Of a stretch of 64,000 nucleotides of DNA, positions 16,122 to 25,212 are shown piece by piece (position 1 is the first letter of the stretch; each line of letters opens with the position of its first letter). The notes below the pieces were generated by a model. It was not told the origin of the DNA, ran no database searches, and saw only the letters and a program-made list of their open reading frames with translations. The DNA is from Bacteroides sp. GTDB taxonomy: Bacteria > Bacteroidota > Bacteroidia > Bacteroidales > Muribaculaceae. Position numbers and translations under genes: made by a program. The DNA lies in assembly GCA_014803765.1 (NCBI GenBank), contig JAAVBC010000024.1:1-64000 (forward strand), read 5' to 3'.

Positions 16122-17537
16122 TCAGAGAGTCTTTCGAAGTCGGGCGATGAGGATTCCCTGACGGTCGCGATATTTCGCAATTGTACGTCGGGATATATCA
16201 TGACCTCTTTCCAGCAGTATTTTGCGTATTTTTTCGTCCGAGAGGGGATGGCGTTTATCCTCTTTCTCTACGATTTCGGCAATCAGTGCCTCTACTTTAC
16301 GATTGGTCAGAGAATCATCGCTCTGACTCTCCTTTTCCGGACTCTTCTCTTCATTGCCTGAGTCAGTGACAGTGTCGCTGAAAAGAGATTTTACCGGCAT
16401 TATCGATCCCCAGGGAGTATCGACATATTTATTTGCAGTGGCGCGAGATATGACAGAGATGTCAAGTCCTGTGGCATTGCTTATATCGCGCAGCATCATC
16501 GGGCGCAGGGCATAGACATCTCCCGAATCGAAGAAATCCTTTTGATGATTTACGATTGCGGTGATTACGGTCAGCATAGTCTGCTGCCGCTGACGCAGAA
16601 TATCAATGAAATCCTTTGCATCGTTATAGCGGGAAGATATAAATTCCGTCCCTTTCTTCGGTCTGCCGCGCCTGCGTTCCACACCCCTCATGGCTTCCGA
16701 GAAACTCTCTTCAACTGCCAGCTCCGGGATTCTGTTGTTGAGCGATATAAATAGCTCATCCCCTTCGCCGGACACGACGAAATCCGGCACGATTATTCCG
16801 GCGGCAGTAGCGGCGTTGCCTCCGAAGGCAGCTCCCGGTTTCGGATTTAAAGTGAGAATAAGTTCATTAGCCCTTTCGAGACGATCTTTGGAAATGCGCA
16901 ATCCTGATATTATCTTGTGGCTATGGCGCATATAGAAAGGTTCGAAATAATCGGTCAGAATATTGATTGCATCCTGCCGCGCCTCGGAATCCGGGAGTCG
17001 CTGAAGTTGCAGGAGGAGTGTCTGACGCAGGTTTTCTCCCCCGATTCCGGGAGGGTCTAATTCTCTGACGATGCTCAGAGCCTTTTCCGCTGTCGGCAGG
17101 GGGATGTCGATATCCTGATTGAATGCAAGGTCATCTATTATACCGGAAAGCGGACGCTGCAGATATCCGTTGGAATCAAGATTCCCGACAATATACTTCG
17201 CGATATCCGCCAACTCTTTGGATATTTCCTTTTCGTCAATCTGACGCAGAAGATAATCGTAGAGAGATTCCGATTCATCAGGAGGTATGAAATCGAATGA
17301 AGGTCGGTCGGCGGAAGCGTTATTGGCATGGCGCAGATAGTAGGGGGTGTTATCGGAGAGCCGGCGGTCGGCTTCTCCTTCCGGATCAGCCACTTCCAGT
17401 GCCGGATTTGTCTCCAACTCATTCTCTACGGCTTCATCCAGTTCGGGCGCATTGAGTTCCAGCAGACGTACGAAACGGATCTGCTGGCGGGTCAGATGCT
17501 GACCTAATCGCTGGTTTTGTTGAAGTTCCTGAGCCAT
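16122..17537 (-). CDS. rpoN: RNA polymerase sigma-54 factor
   Basis: 471 residues. It directs RNA polymerase to -24/-12 promoters that need an AAA+ activator. The N-terminal activator-interacting region is clear (LGQHLTRQQIRFVRLLELN, and the acidic NELETNPALE), a core-binding region follows (EISKELADIAKYIVGNLDSNGYL is spread over residues about 100-125), and the C-terminus has the RpoN box SRRTIAKYR. Length and domain order are normal. It lies 68 bases downstream of the histidine kinase gene on the same strand and could share its transcript. No sigma-54 activator is encoded in the window. Confidence 0.95.
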   Translation of the reverse strand: MAQELQQNQRLGQHLTRQQIRFVRLLELNAPELDEAVENELETNPALEVADPEGEADRRLSDNTPYYLRHANNASADRPSFDFIPPDESESLYDYLLRQIDEKEISKELADIAKYIVGNLDSNGYLQRPLSGIIDDLAFNQDIDIPLPTAEKALSIVRELDPPGIGGENLRQTLLLQLQRLPDSEARQDAINILTDYFEPFYMRHSHKIISGLRISKDRLERANELILTLNPKPGAAFGGNAATAAGIIVPDFVVSGEGDELFISLNNRIPELAVEESFSEAMRGVERRRGRPKKGTEFISSRYNDAKDFIDILRQRQQTMLTVITAIVNHQKDFFDSGDVYALRPMMLRDISNATGLDISVISRATANKYVDTPWGSIMPVKSLFSDTVTDSGNEEKSPEKESQSDDSLTNRKVEALIAEIVEKEDKRHPLSDEKIRKILLERGHDISRRTIAKYRDRQGILIARLRKTL

Positions 17538-17605
17538 ATTCTTTTATCTATCTTCAGCTGTTAAGGGGGGAGAGACGGATAATGGAAAAAGCAGCCTTAT
17601 GGATA

Positions 17606-18832
17606 TTATGCTTTGGGGAGTTCGATGCGGAAGACTGTGGCGATATGAGGTTCAGAGGATTTGACATAAATCTTTCCGCCATGATATTCCTCAATAATTC
17701 TTTTTACGAGAGTCAGTCCCAATCCCCAGCCCCGCTTTTTAGTTGTGAATCCGGGATTGAAAACGGTCTTGAAATTCTTGCGGGCAATTCCCTTGCCGTT
17801 ATCCTTAACCTCGATATAAACGCAATTTTTATCCGAGCCGGTCGATATATCGATTTTCCCTTCGCCATCCATAGCATCGACCGCATTCTTGGTGAGATTC
17901 TCCATAACCCATTCAAATAGAGGTCGGGAAAGTCTGACTCCATGATCATCCTCATCAAGATGCATAGTGATACTGACTTTGCCGGAAATACGATTCTTCA
18001 TATAATCCAGCGAACCGCTTACGACATCATTGAGATATTCAAGATTGAGTTCGGGCACACTGCCGATTTTTGAAAATCTTTCAGCGATAACCGACAGGCG
18101 CTTAACGTCCTTATCTATCTCGCGCGTGATTTCCGGATCTGCGCCGGTCGCTTCAAGGTATTGACTCCACGCCATGAGAGAGGAAATCGGAGTTCCGAGC
18201 TGATGGGCAGTCTCCTTCGACAGTCCCACCCACACCCTGTTTTGTTCGGCGCGTTTTGTATAGATGACTGCAATATATATAATGAGGATAAGGGTCAGCA
18301 TGACGGCGAGCTGGACGTAGGGGTAGAGTCCGAGACGCTTCAGCAAAATAGAATCCTCATAATAAATATATTGATAAGTGTTGTCGAAGATTTCGACCTC
18401 GATGAAATGCGGATTAGTCTGCGCCATGACATCGAGAGGGGTGTCGCCCCCGGGTGCCTTAAGGCGTTTGAGAAGGTAGGTCCGATTCTTTTCCGAAAGC
18501 TGTTCGAATCCCGGCTCGGCGGCGTCATTGCGATCCGGCAGATTGAAATTGCGATATTCAATAATATTGAAATTATCATCAGCTACCAGAACCGGGATGG
18601 AATTATTCTGCTCGATGATCGAAAGCAGAAACTCAAAATCCGCATCCGGCTGGGACTTGGCGAGACGCTCCGTCGCTTTAGCCCAGATATTCATTCTCTC
18701 TCTCTCCTGTTGGGCGAGAGCTTTCACAAGATTATTGCTGATGAGCATCACTGCGATTACGGCAATAAGGGCAATTACGAGGAAAATTACCTTTCCTGAG
18801 CGTTGATTGTCGTAGAGAGTTATCTTCTTCAT
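17606..18832 (-). CDS. Sensor histidine kinase without a linked response regulator
   Basis: 408 residues. Two membrane helices (about 14-34 and 171-191) enclose a periplasmic sensor domain of about 135 residues. The phosphoacceptor His210 lies in ETAHQLGTPISSLM. The ATPase domain has the N box (ENLTKNAVDAM), G1 (DNGKGI) and G2 (GWGLGL). There is no receiver domain and no response regulator nearby, so its partner must be elsewhere. Its start overlaps the stop of the HAD gene (TAATG), so translation is probably coupled, and rpoN follows. The sensor domain was not recognised; the operon suggests an envelope or lipid-related signal, which is inference. Confidence 0.9.
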   Translation of the reverse strand: MKKITLYDNQRSGKVIFLVIALIAVIAVMLISNNLVKALAQQERERMNIWAKATERLAKSQPDADFEFLLSIIEQNNSIPVLVADDNFNIIEYRNFNLPDRNDAAEPGFEQLSEKNRTYLLKRLKAPGGDTPLDVMAQTNPHFIEVEIFDNTYQYIYYEDSILLKRLGLYPYVQLAVMLTLILIIYIAVIYTKRAEQNRVWVGLSKETAHQLGTPISSLMAWSQYLEATGADPEITREIDKDVKRLSVIAERFSKIGSVPELNLEYLNDVVSGSLDYMKNRISGKVSITMHLDEDDHGVRLSRPLFEWVMENLTKNAVDAMDGEGKIDISTGSDKNCVYIEVKDNGKGIARKNFKTVFNPGFTTKKRGWGLGLTLVKRIIEEYHGGKIYVKSSEPHIATVFRIELPKA

Positions 18833-19767
18833 TACAATCCGAGCATCTGGGCGGATGAAGAGTGTGCGATATAATCCTCAAGGATGAAATCTGCCACAGC
18901 ACCTTCATTGCAGTTTCCAATAATAACGTCGGCTTTCTCCTTCACCTCAGGAATGGCATTATCGACCGCCACTGCGAGATCCGCAATTTCAAGAAGAGGG
19001 AGGTCATTGCGATTATCTCCAAAAGCTACAATTCTGTCTGCTCCCAACTTATTGGCGAGATTTCTGACGGCGTTCGCCTTAGAAGCATCTTTCGGGAAGG
19101 CTTCTATCATCACATTCCCCGGATAGACAGTATCGAAATAATACATCGGATTGATATCCGGAATCCGAAAAATATCCTCCTTAGCCTTAGAAGCTATGGA
19201 TTCCGGTTGCATGGCAAAAAAGAGTACGCCATCATTAATCTCCTTAGGGATGTGCAGGCTGCTCTCTTGCCAGGTCTTATCGATAAACTCCTGAGAATAG
19301 TCATCGCCGAGCCATCCCATCGACTCCTGTTGGGCAGGGGTCAGAAGAAACCGCTTATACGGAGAATAAAGCCGATTGCGGATAAAATCCTTTTCGAGAA
19401 CCGAAAGCGGACCGAGGTGATAGATATATATCATACGATCACGAAGAGTATAGAGGAAAGTCGGGAGGTGATGCTTGAGATATACTTTCAGGATTTCCTG
19501 AGCGGTGGCAGGTGAGAAATGGCAGGTATGATGATATGAATTGTCAGCGGGATTCCAGGTAGTGGCTCCGGTCATGACGACTGCCGGGATATTTATATTG
19601 ACATTGCTCAGCAGGTTAGCCACAGTGGCAGGAGTGCGCGCAGTAGCGACAGTGAAGAGTGCTCCGCAGCCGATTGCGCGGTTGAGGGCTTCAATGGCAT
19701 GCGGCGGAATCACAGATTCCGAATTCAGCAATGTGCCGTCCATGTCGCTTACATACAATGTCTTCAT
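18832..19767 (-). CDS. Cof-type HAD phosphatase
   Basis: 311 residues. A HAD-superfamily hydrolase with the nucleophile motif DMDGTLLNSES (Asp8, Asp10), motif II around VMTGATTW, the conserved Lys before ASKANAVRNLANKLG, and motif III/IV GDNRNDLPLLEIAD. The large cap between residues about 85 and 190 is of the Cof/C2 type. Such enzymes dephosphorylate sugar phosphates, nucleotides or pyridoxal phosphate; the substrate is not deducible. It is 8 bases from DUF4834 and overlaps the histidine kinase start, so it sits in the middle of one operon. Confidence 0.9.
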   Translation of the reverse strand: MKTLYVSDMDGTLLNSESVIPPHAIEALNRAIGCGALFTVATARTPATVANLLSNVNINIPAVVMTGATTWNPADNSYHHTCHFSPATAQEILKVYLKHHLPTFLYTLRDRMIYIYHLGPLSVLEKDFIRNRLYSPYKRFLLTPAQQESMGWLGDDYSQEFIDKTWQESSLHIPKEINDGVLFFAMQPESIASKAKEDIFRIPDINPMYYFDTVYPGNVMIEAFPKDASKANAVRNLANKLGADRIVAFGDNRNDLPLLEIADLAVAVDNAIPEVKEKADVIIGNCNEGAVADFILEDYIAHSSSAQMLGL

Positions 19768-19775
19768 GCCTTACT

Positions 19776-20189
19776 TTACTTATTACCCTTTGCGTTATTA
19801 TCCCTTATTTCAATGTATTCCACATCCGATACCTGTTCTTCGATGCGTATGCGTGTGGAGGTTGAGCCATCAGGGTTTTCCACCTTCTCTACGCTCGCAT
19901 CGGAGGAATACTCCTTATACTCGGTGAACTCCACATCCTCGGCATATTCCTTCGGGATAATGGAATCCGGATGTTCGTGATAGGGATTTTTAGGGCGCCG
20001 GGGGCTCTGAGGGTTCTTTGCTGCCTCGCGTTCGCGGCGGCGTTGCTCCTTGCGTGTCGGCATACCCATCTGTTGGCGGAAGCGATCCTCTACATATCCA
20101 TAGAATCTCGCGCGCAGCCATTGGGATATTCTTGTGCCGAAGCACATCCAGATAATACAAAGAATTATAAGGATTACTACGAATGTCAT
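19776..20189 (-). CDS. DUF4834 family membrane-anchored protein
   Basis: 137 residues. One N-terminal membrane helix (MTFVVILIILCIIWMCFG), then a basic, amphipathic stretch (RKEQRRREREAAK) and an acidic C-terminal tail (VSDVEYIEIRD). It matches the DUF4834 pattern of Bacteroidetes, whose role is unknown; the ending with D-VEY-IEI is typical of the family. It starts 2 bases after the pssA stop codon, so it is translated with the phospholipid genes. A role next to phosphatidylserine synthesis is suggested only by this position. Confidence 0.8.
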   Translation of the reverse strand: MTFVVILIILCIIWMCFGTRISQWLRARFYGYVEDRFRQQMGMPTRKEQRRREREAAKNPQSPRRPKNPYHEHPDSIIPKEYAEDVEFTEYKEYSSDASVEKVENPDGSTSTRIRIEEQVSDVEYIEIRDNNAKGNK

Positions 20190-20191
20190 TT

Positions 20192-20935
20192 TCAGTTCTT
20201 AATCGAAAGAAGGAGATACAGAATGATTATAAGTGAGAAAGCGGGGAGTCCGAAGCATATCAGCAGGACGGCGGAAGCAATGAGGATAATCCATCTTCTG
20301 CCATTTCCCTTCCATCCGAAAGTCTTGAACTTCAGGGAGAACATCCTCATATTGCAGACCATCAGAAGTGCTTCGATTATAATTATCGGGACTGCCACTG
20401 CAGGCAGTGTCAGCATACCGCTCCAGATATAGATTCCCGAAGATTCGCCAAAAGCTGCGGAACTGCCCAAAGAAGAGGCGACACAAGCCGCATAGCCGAT
20501 CCAGAAGATAGCATTGGCGGGAATGGGGAGACCGATAAATTCCTCGCTCTGTCGGGTGTCAATATTGAATCGCGCGAGTCGGAGCGCGCCGCAGACCGGG
20601 ATAATAAGGCAAACCCATGCCATCCATTCCGGTACACCCGGATAATTACGGAAAATATTGAACATCAGGAAAGCCGGGGCTACTCCGAAGCTGACATTAT
20701 CAGATAGGGAGTCAAGTTGCTTTCCCAATTCGGAATAAGCTCCGAGCAAGCGCGCCATAAATCCATCGGCGAAATCGGCAACTGCTGCCACGCCGATAAA
20801 CAGGACAGCCCATTGCCAGCCTGCCATAGAGCCATGCATGGCAAACGGGTCTGCTCCGAAAATCAGAGACGCAAAACCTGCGAGAAGATTCAGGCAGGTG
20901 ATTGAATTAGGTATATTCTTTGTGATTACGTTCAT
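20192..20935 (-). CDS. pssA: CDP-diacylglycerol-serine O-phosphatidyltransferase
   Basis: 247 residues from ATG 20935. This membrane enzyme joins serine to CDP-diacylglycerol to give phosphatidylserine. The CDP-alcohol phosphotransferase signature is canonical: D-F-A-D-G-F-M-A-R, eight residues, then G-KQL-D-SLS-D. About seven hydrophobic segments follow. An in-frame start 78 bases upstream would add an arginine-rich extension inside the psd gene; the ATG that overlaps the psd stop (ATGA) is far more likely. It is the second gene of the psd-pssA operon. Confidence 0.93.
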   Translation of the reverse strand: MNVITKNIPNSITCLNLLAGFASLIFGADPFAMHGSMAGWQWAVLFIGVAAVADFADGFMARLLGAYSELGKQLDSLSDNVSFGVAPAFLMFNIFRNYPGVPEWMAWVCLIIPVCGALRLARFNIDTRQSEEFIGLPIPANAIFWIGYAACVASSLGSSAAFGESSGIYIWSGMLTLPAVAVPIIIIEALLMVCNMRMFSLKFKTFGWKGNGRRWIILIASAVLLICFGLPAFSLIIILYLLLSIKN

Positions 20936-21624
20936 TTTGTATTCGATTTGAGTCTTGCCACAGGTGTCAGACCTCCTGAAGTTTTCTGACCCATTTTGAC
21001 GAGGATTTCGCAATCGAGCGGCAGGTAGAGGTCGACTCTCGATCCGAATTTAATGAAACCGAGATGCTCATCAATTTCGGCTTTATCGCCGGGGCGTGCG
21101 TATGTCACGATTCTGCGCGCCATAGCTCCCGCAATCTGGCGGACGGTGATACGCTGTCCGTTGTCGCAGGTGATGCCGATTGTAGAGCGTTCATTCTCAG
21201 TGCTGCTTTTCGGAAGATAAGCCGAGAGGAATCTCCCGCTGTGATGCGCTACATAATCTACAACGCCCGAGACGGGGTACCAGTTTGCATGAACATTCAG
21301 CGGCGACATAAAAACCGACAGGAGAATGGCGTCACTTTTTAGGAATTCAGGCTCATAGACCTTCTCAAGAGCGACGACCTTGCCATCGACAGAGCTAACC
21401 ACCAGATCTGTCGCATTCCCCTGAAAAACGCGTTTGGGGCACCTGAAAAAATTGAATACGAAGGAATAGATTATCAACGACAATGCCGAGCAGAATGCCG
21501 GAAGAATCCAGGGCGGGAGAAAAAGCCACACCGGAATCTGAAGCACTGCCAGCACTATAAATAGCAGGATTAAAATATTTGTACCTTCGTGGTGAATTTT
21601 CATGTTTTTGGGGATGGGATCCAA
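20932..21624 (-). CDS. psd: Phosphatidylserine decarboxylase (short, single-membrane-segment type)
   Basis: 230 residues. It converts phosphatidylserine to phosphatidylethanolamine. The protein self-cleaves to create its pyruvoyl group at a Gly-Ser bond, seen here in FIKFGSRVDL near residue 195. Other marks are SSVDGKVVALEKV and SVFMSPLNVHANWYPVSG, with the conserved His. Two close hydrophobic segments sit at residues about 17-50. The true start may be Met8 (ATG 21603), as the first seven residues are not conserved-looking. It is the first gene of an operon with pssA, DUF4834, the HAD phosphatase and the histidine kinase. Confidence 0.92.
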   Translation of the reverse strand: MDPIPKNMKIHHEGTNILILLFIVLAVLQIPVWLFLPPWILPAFCSALSLIIYSFVFNFFRCPKRVFQGNATDLVVSSVDGKVVALEKVYEPEFLKSDAILLSVFMSPLNVHANWYPVSGVVDYVAHHSGRFLSAYLPKSSTENERSTIGITCDNGQRITVRQIAGAMARRIVTYARPGDKAEIDEHLGFIKFGSRVDLYLPLDCEILVKMGQKTSGGLTPVARLKSNTK

Positions 21625-21781
21625 ACTTGATTCGAAAAATCTCTCCCGACAATGTCGCGGGAGGGGAGGAGAAATGGTTTCTACAGCACAAATTTAGGAA
21701 AAAATATCGTGTTTTTCCCTATAAGGAGTAAAAATATGGCAAAAAATCATGGTGAGTGCTGAAAAAGAGCCGAAAAATGAT

Positions 21782-21789
21782 TAATTTTG
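21782..21789 (+). promoter_or_regulatory. -7 box of pheT
   Basis: TAATTTTG matches the -7 consensus. Transcription from about 21796 leaves a leader of about 97 bases before ATG 21893. No TTTG lies at the -33 position. Confidence 0.45.
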
Positions 21790-21892
21790 CATATTGACAT
21801 GCCTGCGTTGCTCTCGTGACTCCGATTTGCGAAGTCTACGAATGCCTGACAAAGAATCGCAGGCTTGTGCGACAAAATATCAACAAAGATTT

Positions 21893-24382
21893 ATGAACAT
21901 ATCGTATAAATGGCTCAAACGCTACATTGACGTGCCCTATTCCCCTAAGGAATTGGCGGCGGTCTTCACATCCCTCGGACTTGAATGCGACAATGTAGAG
22001 GAGGTAGAGAGTGTCCGCGGAGGACTTCGCGGCATAGTGATCGGCAAGGTGCTGACCTGCATCGATCATCCGGACTCAGATCATCTTCATATCACGACAG
22101 TCGATCTCGGCGGAGAAGCGCCCGTTCAGATTGTCTGTGGCGCACCTAACGTCGCAGCGGGTCAGACAGTAGTCGTTGCCACTGTCGGCACTACGCTCTA
22201 CGACGGCGACAAGGAATTTCAGATCCGCAAGTCTAAGATCCGCGGCGTTGAATCCTTCGGCATGATTTGTGCGGAAGATGAGATCGGATTAGGGGAGAGC
22301 CACGACGGTATAATGGTGCTGACGGACGATGTGAAGCCCGGCACCCCTGCCGCAGAATATTTCAAAGTTGAAAGCGACTACTGCCTGGAAGTGGAGCTGA
22401 CTCCCAACCGTGTTGACGCAGCAAGCCATTACGGTTGTGCGCGCGACCTGAAGGCACACCTCTGGCGCGAGCAATTTGAAAAGAATCCCGGCGCAGCGCT
22501 ACCGGAAGTTCACCTGCCTGATGAAAATGCATTTGCAATAGATCGCCCGGACGGCGGCGCCTCTGTCGAAGTAATCGATGAAGGATGCGGTCGCTACACC
22601 GGCATCACCATTCGCGGCGTAAAGGTGGCTGAGAGTCCCGAATGGCTTCGCAATCTTCTTATCGCCGCAGGTCAGCGCCCGATTAACAATATAGTTGACA
22701 TCACTAACTTCATCCTTCTCGGACTCGGTCAGCCGCTACATTGCTTTGATCTTGACAAGGTCAAAGGGGAAAAGATTGTAGTCCGCACCTGCGAAGAAGG
22801 GACTAAATTCACAACCCTCGACGGAGTTGAACACACCCTCTCGGCAGCCGACATGATGATTTGCGACACAGAACGCCCGATGGCGATTGCCGGAGTGTTC
22901 GGAGGTCTGGACTCGGGAGTGACTGAAGCTACTGAAAATATCTTTATCGAAAGCGCATGGTTTAATCCGACCCGCGTGCGCCGCACAGCGCGTCGCCATG
23001 GTCTGAACACCGACGCGTCCTTCCGATATGAGCGCGGCGCGGATCCCAACATCACTCTCTTTGCGGCGCGCCTGGCAGCAATTCTCGTTCAGGAACTCGC
23101 CGGAGGTGAAGTATGTGGTCCGGTAGTCGACTACTATCCCGCGCCCGTCGAACCCGCGGAAATCGACTTCTCCCTCACTTACTGCCGCTCCCTGATCGGC
23201 AAGGATATACCCGAAGAGATGATCCTTTGCATACTCAAGGCACTTGAGTTCGGAGTAATGCCTACGGAGAATCCCGATGTGCTCCGTCTGCATGTGCCGA
23301 CTTATCGTGTAGATGTCACTCGCCCGTGTGATGTAGTGGAGGAAATCCTTCGTGTCTACGGATATAACAATGTGGAATTCGGCACAGAGATGCATGCAAA
23401 TCTCTCACGCCGCGGCGACACTGATTTCAGCTATGCGCTGACTCAGACCATCTCCGAGATGCTCACATCCGAAGGCTTCATGGAGATAATGAATAACTCC
23501 CTGACTGCAGCATCCTATTATGCGGAGAATGAGGTCTATCCCGCAGAGACTTGCGTGAAAATCATGAATCCTCTTAGCGGCGACCTCTCGGTAATGCGCC
23601 GCACCCTGCTTTACGGAGGTCTGGAATCAATCGCCCATAATGTCAACCGAAAGGCAGCCGATCTCCGTCTGTATGAATTCGGCAACGTATATACATATAA
23701 TAAGGAGAAAGCCGAGTCTAATCCCGAAAAAGCATTGGCTGGATATTCTGAAGAGATGCATCTCGGAATATGGCTCTGTGGCAAATTTACGCCTGCAGGG
23801 TGGAATCAGAAAGAAGCTGAAGCCACTGTCTATGATCTCAAAGGAGTCGTAGAGAATCTTCTTCGTCGTCTCGGCATCTCGCTGCAGTCGCTTAAATTCA
23901 CTCAGGACTCCAATCAGATATTCTCCGCGCGTCTTTCCATTGAAGCGAAGAGCGGAAAGCATCTCGGAGAACTCGGACTCATCTCCCGTGGCGAACTCAA
24001 GAGATTTGATATCGAAGGGGATGTGGCATACTGCGAACTCAACTGGAATGAACTCTACAAGTTGGCAGCGCGCACGAGTGTGCTTTACGCTCCGCTGCCC
24101 AAGACCCAGCCCGTCCGCCGCGACCTCGCCCTGCTCCTTGATTCATCGGTAGCCTTTGCGGCAGTCGAAGAGACAGTGCGCAAATCCGGAGGCAAGATGA
24201 CCCGCGATGTCCGCCTCTTTGATGTCTACGAAGGGAAGAACCTTCCCGCCGGGAAGAAATCATACGCTGTCGCAATTACGCTTCAGGATGATGAAAAGAC
24301 CCTTCAGGACAAGCAGATAGACGCCGTCATGAAGAAAATCATCGACAATCTCAAAAAGAATCTCGGAGCAGAACTCAGATAA
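21893..24382 (+). CDS. pheT: Phenylalanine-tRNA ligase beta subunit
   Basis: 829 residues from ATG 21893 (MNISYKWLKRYIDVPYSP). It forms the alpha2-beta2 enzyme that charges tRNA-Phe. Domains in order: N-terminal helix, tRNA-binding OB fold (about 40-150, GKVLTCIDHPDSDHLHITTV), B3/B4 editing domain (about 205-385), B5 (about 400-475), core catalytic-like domain, and the C-terminal anticodon-binding FDX-ACB domain (last 95 residues, RRDLALLLD). Upstream in-frame starts at 21794 would lie at the transcription start, so they are rejected. pheS is not adjacent, which is usual in Bacteroidetes. Confidence 0.95.
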   Translation: MNISYKWLKRYIDVPYSPKELAAVFTSLGLECDNVEEVESVRGGLRGIVIGKVLTCIDHPDSDHLHITTVDLGGEAPVQIVCGAPNVAAGQTVVVATVGTTLYDGDKEFQIRKSKIRGVESFGMICAEDEIGLGESHDGIMVLTDDVKPGTPAAEYFKVESDYCLEVELTPNRVDAASHYGCARDLKAHLWREQFEKNPGAALPEVHLPDENAFAIDRPDGGASVEVIDEGCGRYTGITIRGVKVAESPEWLRNLLIAAGQRPINNIVDITNFILLGLGQPLHCFDLDKVKGEKIVVRTCEEGTKFTTLDGVEHTLSAADMMICDTERPMAIAGVFGGLDSGVTEATENIFIESAWFNPTRVRRTARRHGLNTDASFRYERGADPNITLFAARLAAILVQELAGGEVCGPVVDYYPAPVEPAEIDFSLTYCRSLIGKDIPEEMILCILKALEFGVMPTENPDVLRLHVPTYRVDVTRPCDVVEEILRVYGYNNVEFGTEMHANLSRRGDTDFSYALTQTISEMLTSEGFMEIMNNSLTAASYYAENEVYPAETCVKIMNPLSGDLSVMRRTLLYGGLESIAHNVNRKAADLRLYEFGNVYTYNKEKAESNPEKALAGYSEEMHLGIWLCGKFTPAGWNQKEAEATVYDLKGVVENLLRRLGISLQSLKFTQDSNQIFSARLSIEAKSGKHLGELGLISRGELKRFDIEGDVAYCELNWNELYKLAARTSVLYAPLPKTQPVRRDLALLLDSSVAFAAVEETVRKSGGKMTRDVRLFDVYEGKNLPAGKKSYAVAITLQDDEKTLQDKQIDAVMKKIIDNLKKNLGAELR

Positions 24383-24426
24383 AGAAAAAGATAACAAAGA
24401 ATAACAGCAAAACTATATAACTACAA

Positions 24427-25143
24427 ATGGGAAGAGCATTTGAATATCGCAAAGCCCGTAAGCTCAAACGCTGGGGCAATATGTCGCGTACATTCACGCG
24501 AATCGGTAAAGAAATCACAATGGCAGTAAAATCAGGAGGTGCGGATCCTCAGATGAACCCCCGCCTGCGCGTACTCATGCAGAATGCGAAGGCTGCCAAT
24601 ATGCCTAAAGACACAGTAGAACGTGCCATCAAGAAGGCGACTGATAAGGACGCTTCCGATTATAAGGAGATAGTATATGAAGGATATGGACCTTACGGAA
24701 TCGCTATCGTCGTGGAGACTGCCACAGACAATAACCAGCGCACTGTAGCAAACGTACGTTCATATTTCAACAAGCACGGCGGCAGCCTTGGCACTCAGGG
24801 CTCGCTTTCATTCCTCTTCGATCATAAGAGTGTATTCCATATCAAACCTGCAGAGGGCACAGATCACGACGAGTTCGAACTCGCGCTTATGGATTTCGAA
24901 GCGGAACTTGAGGCAGATGAAGAAGAATGGCTCATCTACGGCGCATTCGATCAGTTTGCCAACCTCCAGAAATTCCTTGAAGAGAGCGGCGCCGAGATTG
25001 TGTCTGCAGAATTCGAGCGCATCCCGACAGACTATAAGGAAGTGACTCCCGAGCAGCGTGAGGCTCTCGAAAAACTCCTTGAGAAATTCGAGGATGACGA
25101 GGATGTGCAGAATGTCTTCCATAACATGAAGGAAGAGGAATAA
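24427..25143 (+). CDS. YebC/PmpR family protein
   Basis: 238 residues, full length. The start MGRAFEYRKARKLKRWGNMS is the Bacteroidetes form of the family. The middle has ADPQMNPRLRVLMQNAKAANMPKD and YEGYGPYGIAIVVE, which are family signatures. YebC proteins were first described as DNA-binding regulators and more recently linked to translation of difficult (proline-rich) sequences; which applies here is not visible. It lies 44 bases after pheT and is probably co-transcribed, as both are translation related. Confidence 0.93.
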   Translation: MGRAFEYRKARKLKRWGNMSRTFTRIGKEITMAVKSGGADPQMNPRLRVLMQNAKAANMPKDTVERAIKKATDKDASDYKEIVYEGYGPYGIAIVVETATDNNQRTVANVRSYFNKHGGSLGTQGSLSFLFDHKSVFHIKPAEGTDHDEFELALMDFEAELEADEEEWLIYGAFDQFANLQKFLEESGAEIVSAEFERIPTDYKEVTPEQREALEKLLEKFEDDEDVQNVFHNMKEEE

Positions 25144-25212
25144 TTTGCCTTTCCGGATTCTACAATCCCCCGCGGCGGGGATGACAAATTCACTCGAATA
25201 CTGACCTGAATC

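Noticed and set aside
17606-18832. A two-component pair for the histidine kinase
   Set aside because: No receiver domain gene lies nearby; the adjacent genes are a HAD phosphatase and rpoN.
20936-21013. N-terminal extension of pssA
   Set aside because: It would overlap psd by about 80 bases and encodes a polar stretch unlike the family. The ATGA overlap at 20932-20935 is the standard coupled start.
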